Position numbers and translations under genes: made by a program. The notes under the pieces were generated by a model. It made no database searches and was not told the DNA's origin. It was given only the letters and a program-made list of their open reading frames with translations. A stretch of 64,000 nt of DNA from Streptomyces sp. CB01635 (GTDB taxonomy: Bacteria > Actinomycetota > Actinomycetes > Streptomycetales > Streptomycetaceae): contig NZ_NNBL01000003.1 of assembly GCF_002803065.1 (NCBI RefSeq), positions 124,001 through 188,000 on the forward strand. The letters are read 5' to 3'. Shown here in pieces: positions 57,900 to 64,000 of this stretch; within the stretch, counting starts at the first letter, position 1; every line of letters begins with the position of its first letter.

Positions 57900-58034
57900 C
57901 TAACCGTGGCCGTGCAGCGCGCGGCAGCAGGCCGCCGGCATGTTCACCAGATTGACGCGGGCACGTGCGGCGGACGGACACAGGGCATGAGTGGCCTGGA
58001 ACAGGCACTCCCTCATTGCACATGTGCGACCCAT
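57900..58034 (-). CDS. possible leader peptide (44 aa, Cys-Cys) upstream of the MurE-type gene
   Basis: The frame ends 'ARVNLVNMPAACCRALHGHG' before TAG. It resembles actinobacterial leader peptides of the form HVDLxRxSSAxC(C), which occur upstream of sulfur or Cys-linked genes and are thought to act by ribosome attenuation. It lies about 206 bases upstream of the MurE-type start on the same strand. The start codon is uncertain (ATG 58034 or an internal ATG). It may equally be a chance frame. Confidence 0.3.
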   Translation of the reverse strand: MGRTCAMRECLFQATHALCPSAARARVNLVNMPAACCRALHGHG

Positions 58035-58240
58035 GTGTGGAGTGTACGTCCGGCCACGGGAGCGATCTCCCGGAGTTCCTGCCTGATCTTGGACGGCGGG
58101 TGTGCCGTCTCGGCGGAACTGGCGTCGTGATCGGTGGTCGGTCGCGCGTGTGACCTGCAAGCCTTCCAAGGGTGAGGGGGGCTTGATCCGCTTTGACGGA
58201 CGTCTGAGATCAGGGGTTCTGCCCCTGAAGGATGTCCGTG

Positions 58241-58395
58241 ATGGAGAGCACGGGGAAGCAGAGGCCACGCCGTCGCCGTTCGTTCACGACCCGAGTTCAA
58301 GGCCGAGATCGTTGAGTTGTGCCGGCGCGGTGACCGCTCGGTCGGTCAGATCGCGAACGACTTCGACCTGACCGAGACCGCGGTGCGGTTGCACC
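58241..58395 (+). pseudogene. IS3-family OrfA fragment with frameshift
   Basis: An ATG frame reads MESTGKQRPRRRRSFT. After one extra base the next frame reads 'PEFKAEIVELCRRGDRSVGQ' and IANDFDLTETAVR, the helix-turn-helix of IS3 OrfA. The sequence then changes within a few bases into an SDR fragment. OrfB is absent. Confidence 0.65.
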
Positions 58396-58399
58396 TCGG

Positions 58400-58590
58400 G
58401 CGCGGGACCTGAAGCGCGGACAGGATGTAGCCCAGGAGATCGGCGCCCGCGCGGTTCAGCTCGACGTCGCCGAGGAGGACTCGGTACAGGCGGCCGCACG
58501 CCTGATCCAGGAGGAAGTCGGATCACTCGACGTACTCATCAACAACGCGGCAGTTTCCGGTACTTGGAACCCGCCCGGTGACGTCACCGC
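58400..58590 (+). pseudogene. short-chain dehydrogenase internal fragment
   Basis: The frame reads 'GQDVAQEIGARAVQLDVAEE' and then 'EEVGSLDVLINNAAVSGTW', the strand 2 to strand 4 part of an SDR with its NNA motif. The cofactor-binding N-terminus is replaced by IS3 sequence. The C-terminus is cut at an opposite-strand DUF5994 fragment. Confidence 0.65.
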
Positions 58591-58698
58591 GGGCAGCTCT
58601 GCCGTGACATCACGGGAACGTGGCCACCAGGCGTCGTCGAGGACGCCTTCGCGGGAGTGCGTCGTCTGCAGCCGGAGCGGTGTCCTGCCGGGTTTCAC
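58590..58698 (-). pseudogene. DUF5994 N-terminal fragment
   Basis: The minus strand reads 'TPLRLQTTHSREGVLDDAWW' and PRSRDVTAELPA. This corresponds to 'TRFSLTPKTTLAGQLDGAWW' PYSRDLSTELPP of the complete DUF5994 gene at 59038. It is a second, truncated family member cut at the SDR junction. Confidence 0.6.
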
Positions 58699-58998
58699 CG
58701 CCCGATGGATCTCGTCCGGAAGGAGCTGCCGGGGGTGGGGGTGTCAGATTCAGCCATGGTGGTCCGCGTGCCTGCGCGGGGCCGCCGAATCCTCATGTCC
58801 GACGAGATACCGCCGTGGTCTCCCGCTACTCCGCGTGCCTGCGATCGTGCCCGCGAGCATCAGCCGGGCGGTGTCCCCGGTGGGAAATCACCTGGTCAGA
58901 ACGGCTCGTCGGACCGCGGCGCGGAGTACCCTGAAGGTACCGGGAGTAACCCGAACACCCGCTCCCACGCGGACGTCGTTTCCGGCGATCAAGACACT

Positions 58999-59020
58999 GG
59001 GCCGCCCTGCAGGGCGGCCC
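58999..59020. promoter_or_regulatory. 22-bp perfect palindrome upstream of the DUF5994 gene
   Basis: The two 11-base arms GGGCCGCCCTG and CAGGGCGGCCC meet without a spacer, 17 bases before the ATG at 59038. It could be a regulator site or, in RNA, a structure close to the ribosome site (GGAGACG follows it). Function unknown. Confidence 0.45.
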
Positions 59021-59037
59021 GGAGACGAGTCCGCATC

Positions 59038-59616
59038 ATGACGACGACCGTCGAACGCGGAGTGGCACGGGCGCTTCTGCCCCCGCACCCGACACGCTTT
59101 TCCCTGACGCCGAAGACCACCCTCGCCGGCCAGTTGGACGGTGCCTGGTGGCCCTACTCGCGCGACCTGTCCACCGAGCTGCCACCCCTGGTCGAAGCAC
59201 TGGAAGGGCGTTTGGGGCGCATTACGCGCGCCATGGTGAATCCCACCCGCTGGCCCGTCGTCCCGCACAAGGTTCCCGTCACCGGGCACACGCTGCACGT
59301 GGGCTGGTTCACCGAACTGGATCCCGACAAGATGATCCTTCTCTCCTACACCGTCGGCCGCTTCGACCTGCTGGTGATCCCGCCCGGGACCGAACCGGCA
59401 GCAGCCGCCCGGCTCCTGACCGCCGCCGCAATCCCCGGCGGTGTCCTCACTGCCGGTGTGCTGATGTCCGACGAAGCCGCGACCGGCCGCCGTATGAGGG
59501 ACGCCCGAAGCAGCGAGGACACCTGGGAGAATGACGGCGGGTCCGCCCTGCCGCCCCTCCGGCACCCGGTCGTGGGCGCGCGGATGATCCCCCTGCCGGG
59601 GAACATGCGGAGATGA
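59038..59616 (+). CDS. DUF5994 family protein
   Basis: The 192-residue soluble protein contains the family core 'LDGAWWPYSRDLSTELPPLV' (about 33-52), 'WPVVPHKVPVTGHTLHVGWF' and 'LLVIPPGTEPAAAARLL'. DUF5994 is an actinobacterial family of unknown function. The ATG at 59038 is preceded by GGAGACG. A small membrane protein gene starts four bases after the stop, and two further short genes follow on the same strand, so it probably heads an operon. A truncated relative lies 340 bases upstream on the other strand. Confidence 0.82.
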   Translation: MTTTVERGVARALLPPHPTRFSLTPKTTLAGQLDGAWWPYSRDLSTELPPLVEALEGRLGRITRAMVNPTRWPVVPHKVPVTGHTLHVGWFTELDPDKMILLSYTVGRFDLLVIPPGTEPAAAARLLTAAAIPGGVLTAGVLMSDEAATGRRMRDARSSEDTWENDGGSALPPLRHPVVGARMIPLPGNMRR

Positions 59617-59620
59617 CGAC

Positions 59621-59830
59621 ATGGAGACCCCGATCGCGCTCGCGGCAGGCGCCTTCCTGGTCGCGCTCGGCCTGAGCCTGATCCACCGACTCAACGCCCA
59701 GCACGACGCACGCATCGCGGCCTACGACTTCAGCGACCCCTTCCCGGCCATCAGCCGGGCACCCGGCCGCAGCCACCACAGGTCGACAGGGCAAGCCCTC
59801 AGCCAGGGGCTCACGGGCGCTTGGCCCTGA
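59621..59830 (+). CDS. small single-pass membrane protein (69 aa)
   Basis: One hydrophobic helix at the N-terminus (PIALAAGAFLVALGLSLIH, about residues 4-22) is followed by a short polar tail with a His/Arg/Ser-rich end. GGAGATGAC precedes the ATG, four bases after the DUF5994 stop, so it is probably cotranscribed. No family recognised. Confidence 0.55.
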   Translation: METPIALAAGAFLVALGLSLIHRLNAQHDARIAAYDFSDPFPAISRAPGRSHHRSTGQALSQGLTGAWP

Positions 59831-59931
59831 CTTCAGACCACTCCTCCGACCGAAGGCCGTGGGTGGGACGCCCGGCACCCGGGACAACCCACACACCGGC
59901 CCCCCGCTCGCCCCTGAAGGGAGCAGGCACC

Positions 59932-60198
59932 GTGTATCCCACCGACACCGCGGCTCTGCCCTCGGCCGGACACGCCGAGATCCGCATCGTTGCCGCCACC
60001 CCCGAAGCCGCCCGTACGGTCGCCGAATTGCTCCGCCATGCCTTCGCCGGTACGGAACAGCGCAGCTACCCCGTTCCCGACGGCGGTACCCGGCTCCACC
60101 TCACCGTTGACACCGAAGCCGCCGCAGCACCGGCCCTCGGCTGGCTCACCACCAGCAGACCGTCCACGTGCACCGGCGCCTACGGCGACGAAGTCTGA
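59932..60198 (+). CDS. conserved hypothetical small protein (88 aa)
   Basis: The sequence 'AEIRIVAATPEAARTVAELL' followed by 'FAGTEQRSYP' and 'GTRLHLTVDTE' gives an alternating strand-helix-strand pattern of a small ferredoxin-like fold seen in short streptomycete proteins of unknown function. The GTG at 59932 has GGGAG eight bases upstream. It follows the small membrane protein and precedes a frameshifted winged-helix gene on the same strand. Confidence 0.6.
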   Translation: MYPTDTAALPSAGHAEIRIVAATPEAARTVAELLRHAFAGTEQRSYPVPDGGTRLHLTVDTEAAAAPALGWLTTSRPSTCTGAYGDEV

Positions 60199-60237
60199 GA
60201 AGCATCGGACCTTCACATGAACGAAAGGACTCGGTCA

Positions 60238-60508
60238 TGGCGACCCTCCGCGAGCGGCAGGTCTACCGCGGTCGGGTCCTGACCGCCCTCTACGAAGCCA
60301 CCGAAGGCAACCGTCTCCTCGGAGCCCCGGGGCGGCGCTGCGGGACGACCTGCGCATCCCGGAGGAGGACCTGGCCGCCGCCTGCACCTACCTGGCCGGC
60401 GAGGGCCTGATCACAGTCGACTGGGAATCGGGCAACACACCCGCGATGGTCTCCCTCACCCACCAGGGAATCCGACGCATGGAGGCCGAAGAAGAAGAGC
60501 GCGGCTGA
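60238..60508 (+). pseudogene. winged-helix-like small protein gene with a one-base frameshift
   Basis: The gene starts 'MATLRERQVYRGRVLTALYE' and ends, in another frame, 'LRIPEEDLAAACTYLAGEGL' through 'LTHQGIRRMEAEEEERG'. The total span of 271 bases is one base over a multiple of three. The break lies in the CCCCGGGG run at about 60328-60335. Without it the protein would be about 89 residues and resemble small winged-helix regulators. It is either a recent mutation or a sequencing error. Confidence 0.65.
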
Positions 60509-61197
60509 GCCGGAGTGCCTGAGGGCCGCCCCGTCCACCGCTCAGCCCGGCACTTACGGCCTGCACGGCCCCGCTTGCACACAAGAACGAGAGGGGACGG
60601 GGCCGGCCCGCTCGCGGGCCCCGGCCCATGCGGCCCGCAGCCGTACAATTGAAACTGGATCGAGCACTCTCACGTGCGACGATCCGGAAGGGCGGCCCTG
60701 GCGGAGCGAATGCGCCGGGGCCGTTGCGACGAATCGCCACCATAGGGACCACGACCACGTGACCGACGACCATGCGGAACCGTCCTATTCGTGGCGGTCA
60801 TCCTTCTCGCTGAGGGCTGGTTCGTCACGCGTGCGGTAGGCGCGTGGCTAGAGATCTTGACCGGTCCGGCGCTCTCCCAGCACGGGTGAGCGGTCGAGAC
60901 TCGCTTCGGGAGTTCGATCGACGTACGCCCCGGCCGTAGCTGTCGGCGGCGGCTCGGTCCCCACAGCGACCTACAAGTGTGCTGCCGTCCGGCGCCGTTG
61001 ATGTCCCTCGTGGATGTCAGACCGGCCTGCGCCTGACGCCGGTCATGCCGAGCGAGAGGCGCGTCCGGAAAGCGTTCGGTACCGATCGCCGAATGGCGGC
61101 CCGGGAGGCCCGACTCAGTTCTCCCGTAGGCCGAATGGGACCATGGATGCTGGACTCACCGCATTGCTCGGTGCCGCCGTAGACTCACTCGCCGGCC
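60509..61197. other. 690-base region without a recognisable gene
   Basis: I found no conserved frame, start with ribosome site, or insertion sequence end here. A G/C-rich imperfect inverted repeat around 60598-60625 may terminate the DUF5994 operon. Confidence 0.4.
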
Positions 61198-61437
61198 TGG
61201 CAGAAGCTTTCGGCCGGACGCGGCGCGCAGGGACAGCGGTTCTGCGACTGGGCCGTCATCGACCTCGTCGAGGTGACACTGGGTCACCACCAGCTCCTGG
61301 TCAGTCGCAACCACACCACCGATGAACTCGCCTATTATCGCCGTCACTCCACCACGTCGGCATCCCTGGCCACCCTGATCAAGGTCGCAGGTTCCAGATG
61401 GCGAGTGGAGTTGGTCACCCCGAGCCAAAGGCTGAGG
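61198..61437 (+). pseudogene. IS701-family transposase internal fragment
   Basis: The frame reads 'WQKLSAGRGAQGQRFCDWAV' and 'RNHTTDELAYYRRHSTTSAS' then LATLIKVAGSRWRVE, the central DDE_5 region of IS701 transposases. The N-terminus and the last catalytic part are absent and the frame degrades after RWRVE. Only a relic. Confidence 0.7.
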
Positions 61438-61471
61438 GGTTCATCGGTCGCTGGGAGTAGGTCCTGCGCCT

Positions 61472-61490
61472 CAGGCGCGCTTCGCGCCTG
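61472..61490. terminator. 8-bp hairpin between IS701 relic and oxidase-like gene
   Basis: CAGGCGCG and CGCGCCTG pair around a CTT loop, 20 bases before the ATG at 61511. It may be a terminator-like remnant or a leader structure. TAGGGT at 61496-61501 could be a -10 box of a leaderless promoter for the next gene. Confidence 0.45.
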
Positions 61491-61510
61491 CTTGGCTAGG
61501 GTCGGTCCTC

Positions 61511-61972
61511 ATGGAGACCACAGGAATCGTTCGCCGGCAGACGGCGGAGCGTATGCGCGACGCTCTGGAGCGGCTCGTTACCGAGCGGGACGTATGGGTG
61601 TCGACGGCTCACCCTGATCACGGGCCGCACCAGGTGCCGCTGTGGTTCTTGTGGGATGGGGGAGCAGTGTGGATGTGCACCAGCGCCACTTCCGTGACTG
61701 CGCGGAACGTCCGCAAGGAACCGCGCGTGCGCCTGTCACTACCGGACACCTTCGATGTGGTGCTCCTCCAAGGTGAGGCGGAGTGCTTCCCGGACCAAGA
61801 CGTGCCCGTAGGCGCAGCGGAGTCATTCGCCGACAAGTTCGGGTGGGATCCACGCGGGGAAGAGGGTTCCTTTCTGTATGTACGAGTGGTCCCGAGGACG
61901 GTGCGCGCTTGGCGCGGCGAGCCGGAACTACGCGGGAGAGTCATCATGCGCGACGGGATGTGGCTGGAATAA
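61511..61972 (+). CDS. pyridoxamine 5'-phosphate oxidase-family / F420-type oxidoreductase
   Basis: The 153-residue split-barrel protein resembles the Rv3369-like group of the PNPOx/FDOR superfamily: 'RDVWVSTAHPDHGPHQVPLW' (strand 1 to 2), 'MCTSATSVTARNVRKEPRVR' (phosphate-binding region) and a C-terminal strand 'RTVRAWRGEPEL'. Such proteins bind FMN or F420 and act in redox or detoxification chemistry; this group usually prefers F420 in actinobacteria. No ribosome site precedes the ATG, so it may be leaderless. No operon partner; it stands between IS701 and Tn3 relics. Confidence 0.82.
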   Translation: METTGIVRRQTAERMRDALERLVTERDVWVSTAHPDHGPHQVPLWFLWDGGAVWMCTSATSVTARNVRKEPRVRLSLPDTFDVVLLQGEAECFPDQDVPVGAAESFADKFGWDPRGEEGSFLYVRVVPRTVRAWRGEPELRGRVIMRDGMWLE

Positions 61973-62125
61973 CGGCCGTCCCTCGCCGACGCGCATCCAC
62001 GCTGGATTCGCGCTGCCAACGAGCCTCGGAAAGTCCGGGTTCATGGGCGTCCCCGGCGCCAACCCGGCGTCATGCGAGACTCGTCTCGCCGGCACGATTC
62101 CCCGGGGCCCGCACACCAGCCGCAT

Positions 62126-62305
62126 CTACCTGCAGTGCTCGTCCTCGTCCAGGACGTCGTGCTCGTGCTCCTCGGCCGGCAGCGCCCGCAACTCCTCGAC
62201 GGCGGCGTCCAGGTAAGGGGTCGTCCACAGCACGGCGGTATTCAGCACGAGCCCGAGCGCGCCGAGCTGGTCCTCCTGCCCCGTCCGGCCGGCCAAGGTG
62301 CGCCC
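62126..62305 (-). pseudogene. Tn3-family transposase C-terminal fragment
   Basis: The frame reads 'GQEDQLGALGLVLNTAVLWT' TPYLDAAVEEL, the highly conserved tail region of Tn3 TnpA. It then ends after a Glu/His-rich stretch unlike the usual ending. Catalytic domains are missing. No 38-bp terminal repeat was recognised in 61973-62458, which holds nothing else. Confidence 0.65.
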
Positions 62306-62458
62306 CAAAGCCGCCCATCCCCTGCTCCCGGCGCCCCGGGCCGAGGTAACAGGCCCCCTGCGCGCCCACCGTTCGGACATATGAACCGTGCCCCGGGGTG
62401 TTGCTGCTCGTTGTCGATGTTCGATGACCGTTCACCATTGAAGGCAGGGAGTTTCCCC

Positions 62459-62914
62459 GTGACCACTATCGACTGGGACCACCCGACCGACCCCAAGCCG
62501 GGCACCTGGCAGCTGGACCACGTCAAGCAGTACGTGGCCAACGGGGCCGAGGGCCAGTACTGGAACGGCACTCAAACCTTGCTGCTGACCACCATCGGTC
62601 GCAAGTCGGGTGATCCCGTGCGTACGCCGCTCATCTACGGTGAGGCGGACGGCGCTTACCTGATCGTTGCGTCCAAGGGCGGTGACCCCGCGCACCCGCT
62701 CTGGTACCGCAACCTGCAGGAGCACCCCGAGGTGCGGATCCAGGTCGGGCCCATCATCCTGCAGGGCACGGCCCGTACCGCGACCGCCGAGGAGCGGGCC
62801 GCTTACTGGCCGCTGATGGTCAAGCACTGGCCCGCGTACGACGAGTACCAGGCGAAGACGGACCGCGAGATCCCGATCGTCGTCATCGAACCGACCACCG
62901 CCCCCGGGGACTGA
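62459..62914 (+). CDS. deazaflavin (F420)-dependent nitroreductase family protein (Ddn-like)
   Basis: The 151-residue protein carries the Ddn-family pattern 'LLLTTIGRKSGDPVRTPLIY' (F420 phosphate loop), 'LIVASKGGDPAHPLWYRNLQ' and 'HPEVRIQVG', ending 'REIPIVVIEP'. Family members use reduced F420 to reduce quinones, nitro compounds or other xenobiotics. F420 is made by streptomycetes. The GTG at 62459 has AGGGAG about eight bases upstream. It is monocistronic, with relics on both sides. Confidence 0.9.
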   Translation: MTTIDWDHPTDPKPGTWQLDHVKQYVANGAEGQYWNGTQTLLLTTIGRKSGDPVRTPLIYGEADGAYLIVASKGGDPAHPLWYRNLQEHPEVRIQVGPIILQGTARTATAEERAAYWPLMVKHWPAYDEYQAKTDREIPIVVIEPTTAPGD

Positions 62915-63347
62915 GCCCGGACGCCCGCTTTGGGCCCGCTGTTCGTCTTGCAGCCGCGACGACTGTTCTGGCGATTCGGCGGTCGCACGCACCGTGATCA
63001 CGGATTGCCGCCGAACCCATGTCGGGTCCAGCCAAAGTGAGTCTAGGGTCGGCGCGTCAGCGGCCCCGTGGGTATCGCCATGGGGCCGCTCGGGGTGGGG
63101 CGTTCAGGATGCCCGGGGCCGCTTCTGGGGGGATTCCGCGGATGCCTTTGGCGACTTGTGCCGGTGCGCCGTAGACGGGCCGAGTAGTGGGCGGTCGCCG
63201 CGTCGTCGACGTGCTGCGGTTCCAGACCGGTGGCCTCGCCGATCTCCGTCACGAGTGCGACGGTCTCCAGCAGGACGCCCACGTTCGTCATGAGGCGGGT
63301 CGGCCCGGCGGGGCGGCCGCGTTTGCGGGGCGGGAGGCCCCGGCTGT
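62915..63347. other. 433-base region with unidentified minus-strand debris
   Basis: On the minus strand from 63291 the codons read 'MTNVGVLLETVALVTEIGEA' TGLEPQHVDDAATAHYSARL, which looks like real coding sequence but dissolves after about 45 codons. I cannot name its family. No promoter or hairpin stands out. Confidence 0.35.
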
Positions 63348-63713
63348 TTGCGCCTCGCCCACACCCTCGCGGCCGATCTGCCCCCTCTCGATGCCCTGCG
63401 GCGCTGGTTCGAGGAAGTCGCCCGATACGGGAGACTCAAGTACGGCGTCTCCGAGGTCATCCACGCGGCGACCAACGGGGGCCTCGACGACAAGAACTAT
63501 GAACCCTTCCTCGGAGCCATCGCCGTCCTCCTCGACGCCGGCAGCGCCTCCGGCGACCTCAAACCGGGCACCGACCCGCAGGACGTACTCCTTCAGCTCC
63601 GCGTCCTGCGGCGTATCCCGCCCGGCGAGGACTGCGAGGACTGCGAGGCCGGCGCCGCCCGCATCCTGGACCTCATCCTCGACGGACTGAGAACCCGGCC
63701 CGCCGACTCCTGA
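63348..63713 (+). pseudogene. TetR-family regulator lacking its DNA-binding domain
   Basis: The frame reads 'LAADLPPLDALRRWFEEVAR' YGRLKYGVSEVIHAATN and 'LLDAGSASGDLKPGTDPQDV' LLQL, the ligand-binding part of a common streptomycete TetR subgroup (SBP-like TetR C-terminal domain). The helix-turn-helix that should precede it is absent. A direct duplication GGACTGCGA-GGACTGCGA (codons EDCEDCE) lies near the C-terminus. It is probably a truncated gene; an ATG at 63348 could still start a free effector domain. Confidence 0.6.
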
Positions 63714-64000
63714 CCCCGCCGGTCGCAAGGGCCGCACGTGCAAGGGGCCGTGATCAGCTGCACCACGGGCGCCCTGCCGGCACGGCCTGTGGACCTGAAC
63801 TCCGCGAGTGCGTCCAGGTGTTGGGGCGAGAGGGCCACGTCATGGGTGGGTTGTGCCGCTTGGGCGCGGACCGCTGCCGTCCGGCTGTCCACGGTGAGTG
63901 CTCACCTGGGCCTTACGAGGCTACGGGCCGCTCCGGAAGGCTGGTGCTGCCGCAGGCCGTCCCGGCCCTGGGTGCGGAACTGGCATGTGCGGATCCGGCG
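63714..64000. other. 287 bases at window end, no gene recognised
   Basis: No conserved frame or structural signal can be supported in this terminal stretch. A gene beginning beyond the window cannot be excluded. Confidence 0.4.

Noticed and set aside
1-64000. tRNA, rRNA, CRISPR arrays, prophage or an anti-phage defence island
   Set aside because: I saw no cloverleaf-type sequences, no regularly spaced direct repeats with unique spacers, no phage structural genes and no restriction or other defence genes. Tandem repeats present are short and lack spacers.

Overview
The window is high-GC DNA with strong G/C bias at third codon positions, many GTG starts, ATGA start/stop overlaps and frequent leaderless-looking genes. 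Its families are typical of Streptomyces: a conservon (cvnABCD), an AfsR/SARP regulator, PAS-GAF-SpoIIE-HATPase proteins, DUF4331, DUF5994 and Endo H. A Streptomyces or very close relative is the best reading. No rRNA, tRNA or CRISPR array was seen. The mixture of catabolic islands, secreted hydrolases, regulators and decayed transposases suggests accessory or chromosome-arm DNA.

Layout. (1) 1-4.9 kb: an IclR-controlled module with an M20 peptidase (cut by the window edge), DUF917, an OPT transporter and a convergent AroM-family gene. The OPT and aroM upstream regions carry the same operator-like sequence at identical spacing. (2) 5.4-14 kb: an apparent L-fucose locus with a secreted GH29 fucosidase divergent from a lipoprotein / enolase-superfamily dehydratase / two permeases / ATPase / mutarotase / GntR operon. 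(3) 14-25.5 kb: DUF4331, a PAS-GAF-SpoIIE-HATPase protein with a damaged phosphatase site, an SDR plus benzoylformate-decarboxylase-like pair, a Ser/Thr kinase with TPRs and two WD40 blocks, and Endo H. (4) 26-36.2 kb: an FG-GAP lipoprotein, a divergent NAD kinase, a PHB-depolymerase-like esterase, an MHYT sensor and a complete conservon. (5) 36.5-44.7 kb: a second PAS-GAF-SpoIIE-HATPase protein with an even more damaged phosphatase site, the fructose PTS operon fruR-fruK-(small ORF)-fruA, and an intact membrane PP2C phosphatase. (6) 45-52 kb: a CAP-domain exoprotein, a divergent SDR/TetR pair with a clear palindromic operator, and a SARP-NB-ARC-TPR regulator. (7) 52-64 kb: a sialidase-like exoenzyme, a MurE-type ligase with a possible Cys-rich leader peptide, a DUF5994 operon and two small redox proteins, scattered among gene fragments.

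The genes suggest a saprophyte that harvests glycans and peptides outside the cell (fucosidase, Endo H, sialidase, esterase). It would import the products through OPT, ABC and PTS systems under local regulators (IclR, GntR, DeoR). Several partner-switch style or conservon signalling modules are also present. The gaps hold many truncated or frameshifted relics: IS481, IS3, IS5 (two), IS701, Tn3, Ku, aldo/keto reductases, SDRs, enoyl-CoA hydratase, TetR and DUF5994. This indicates repeated insertion and deletion.
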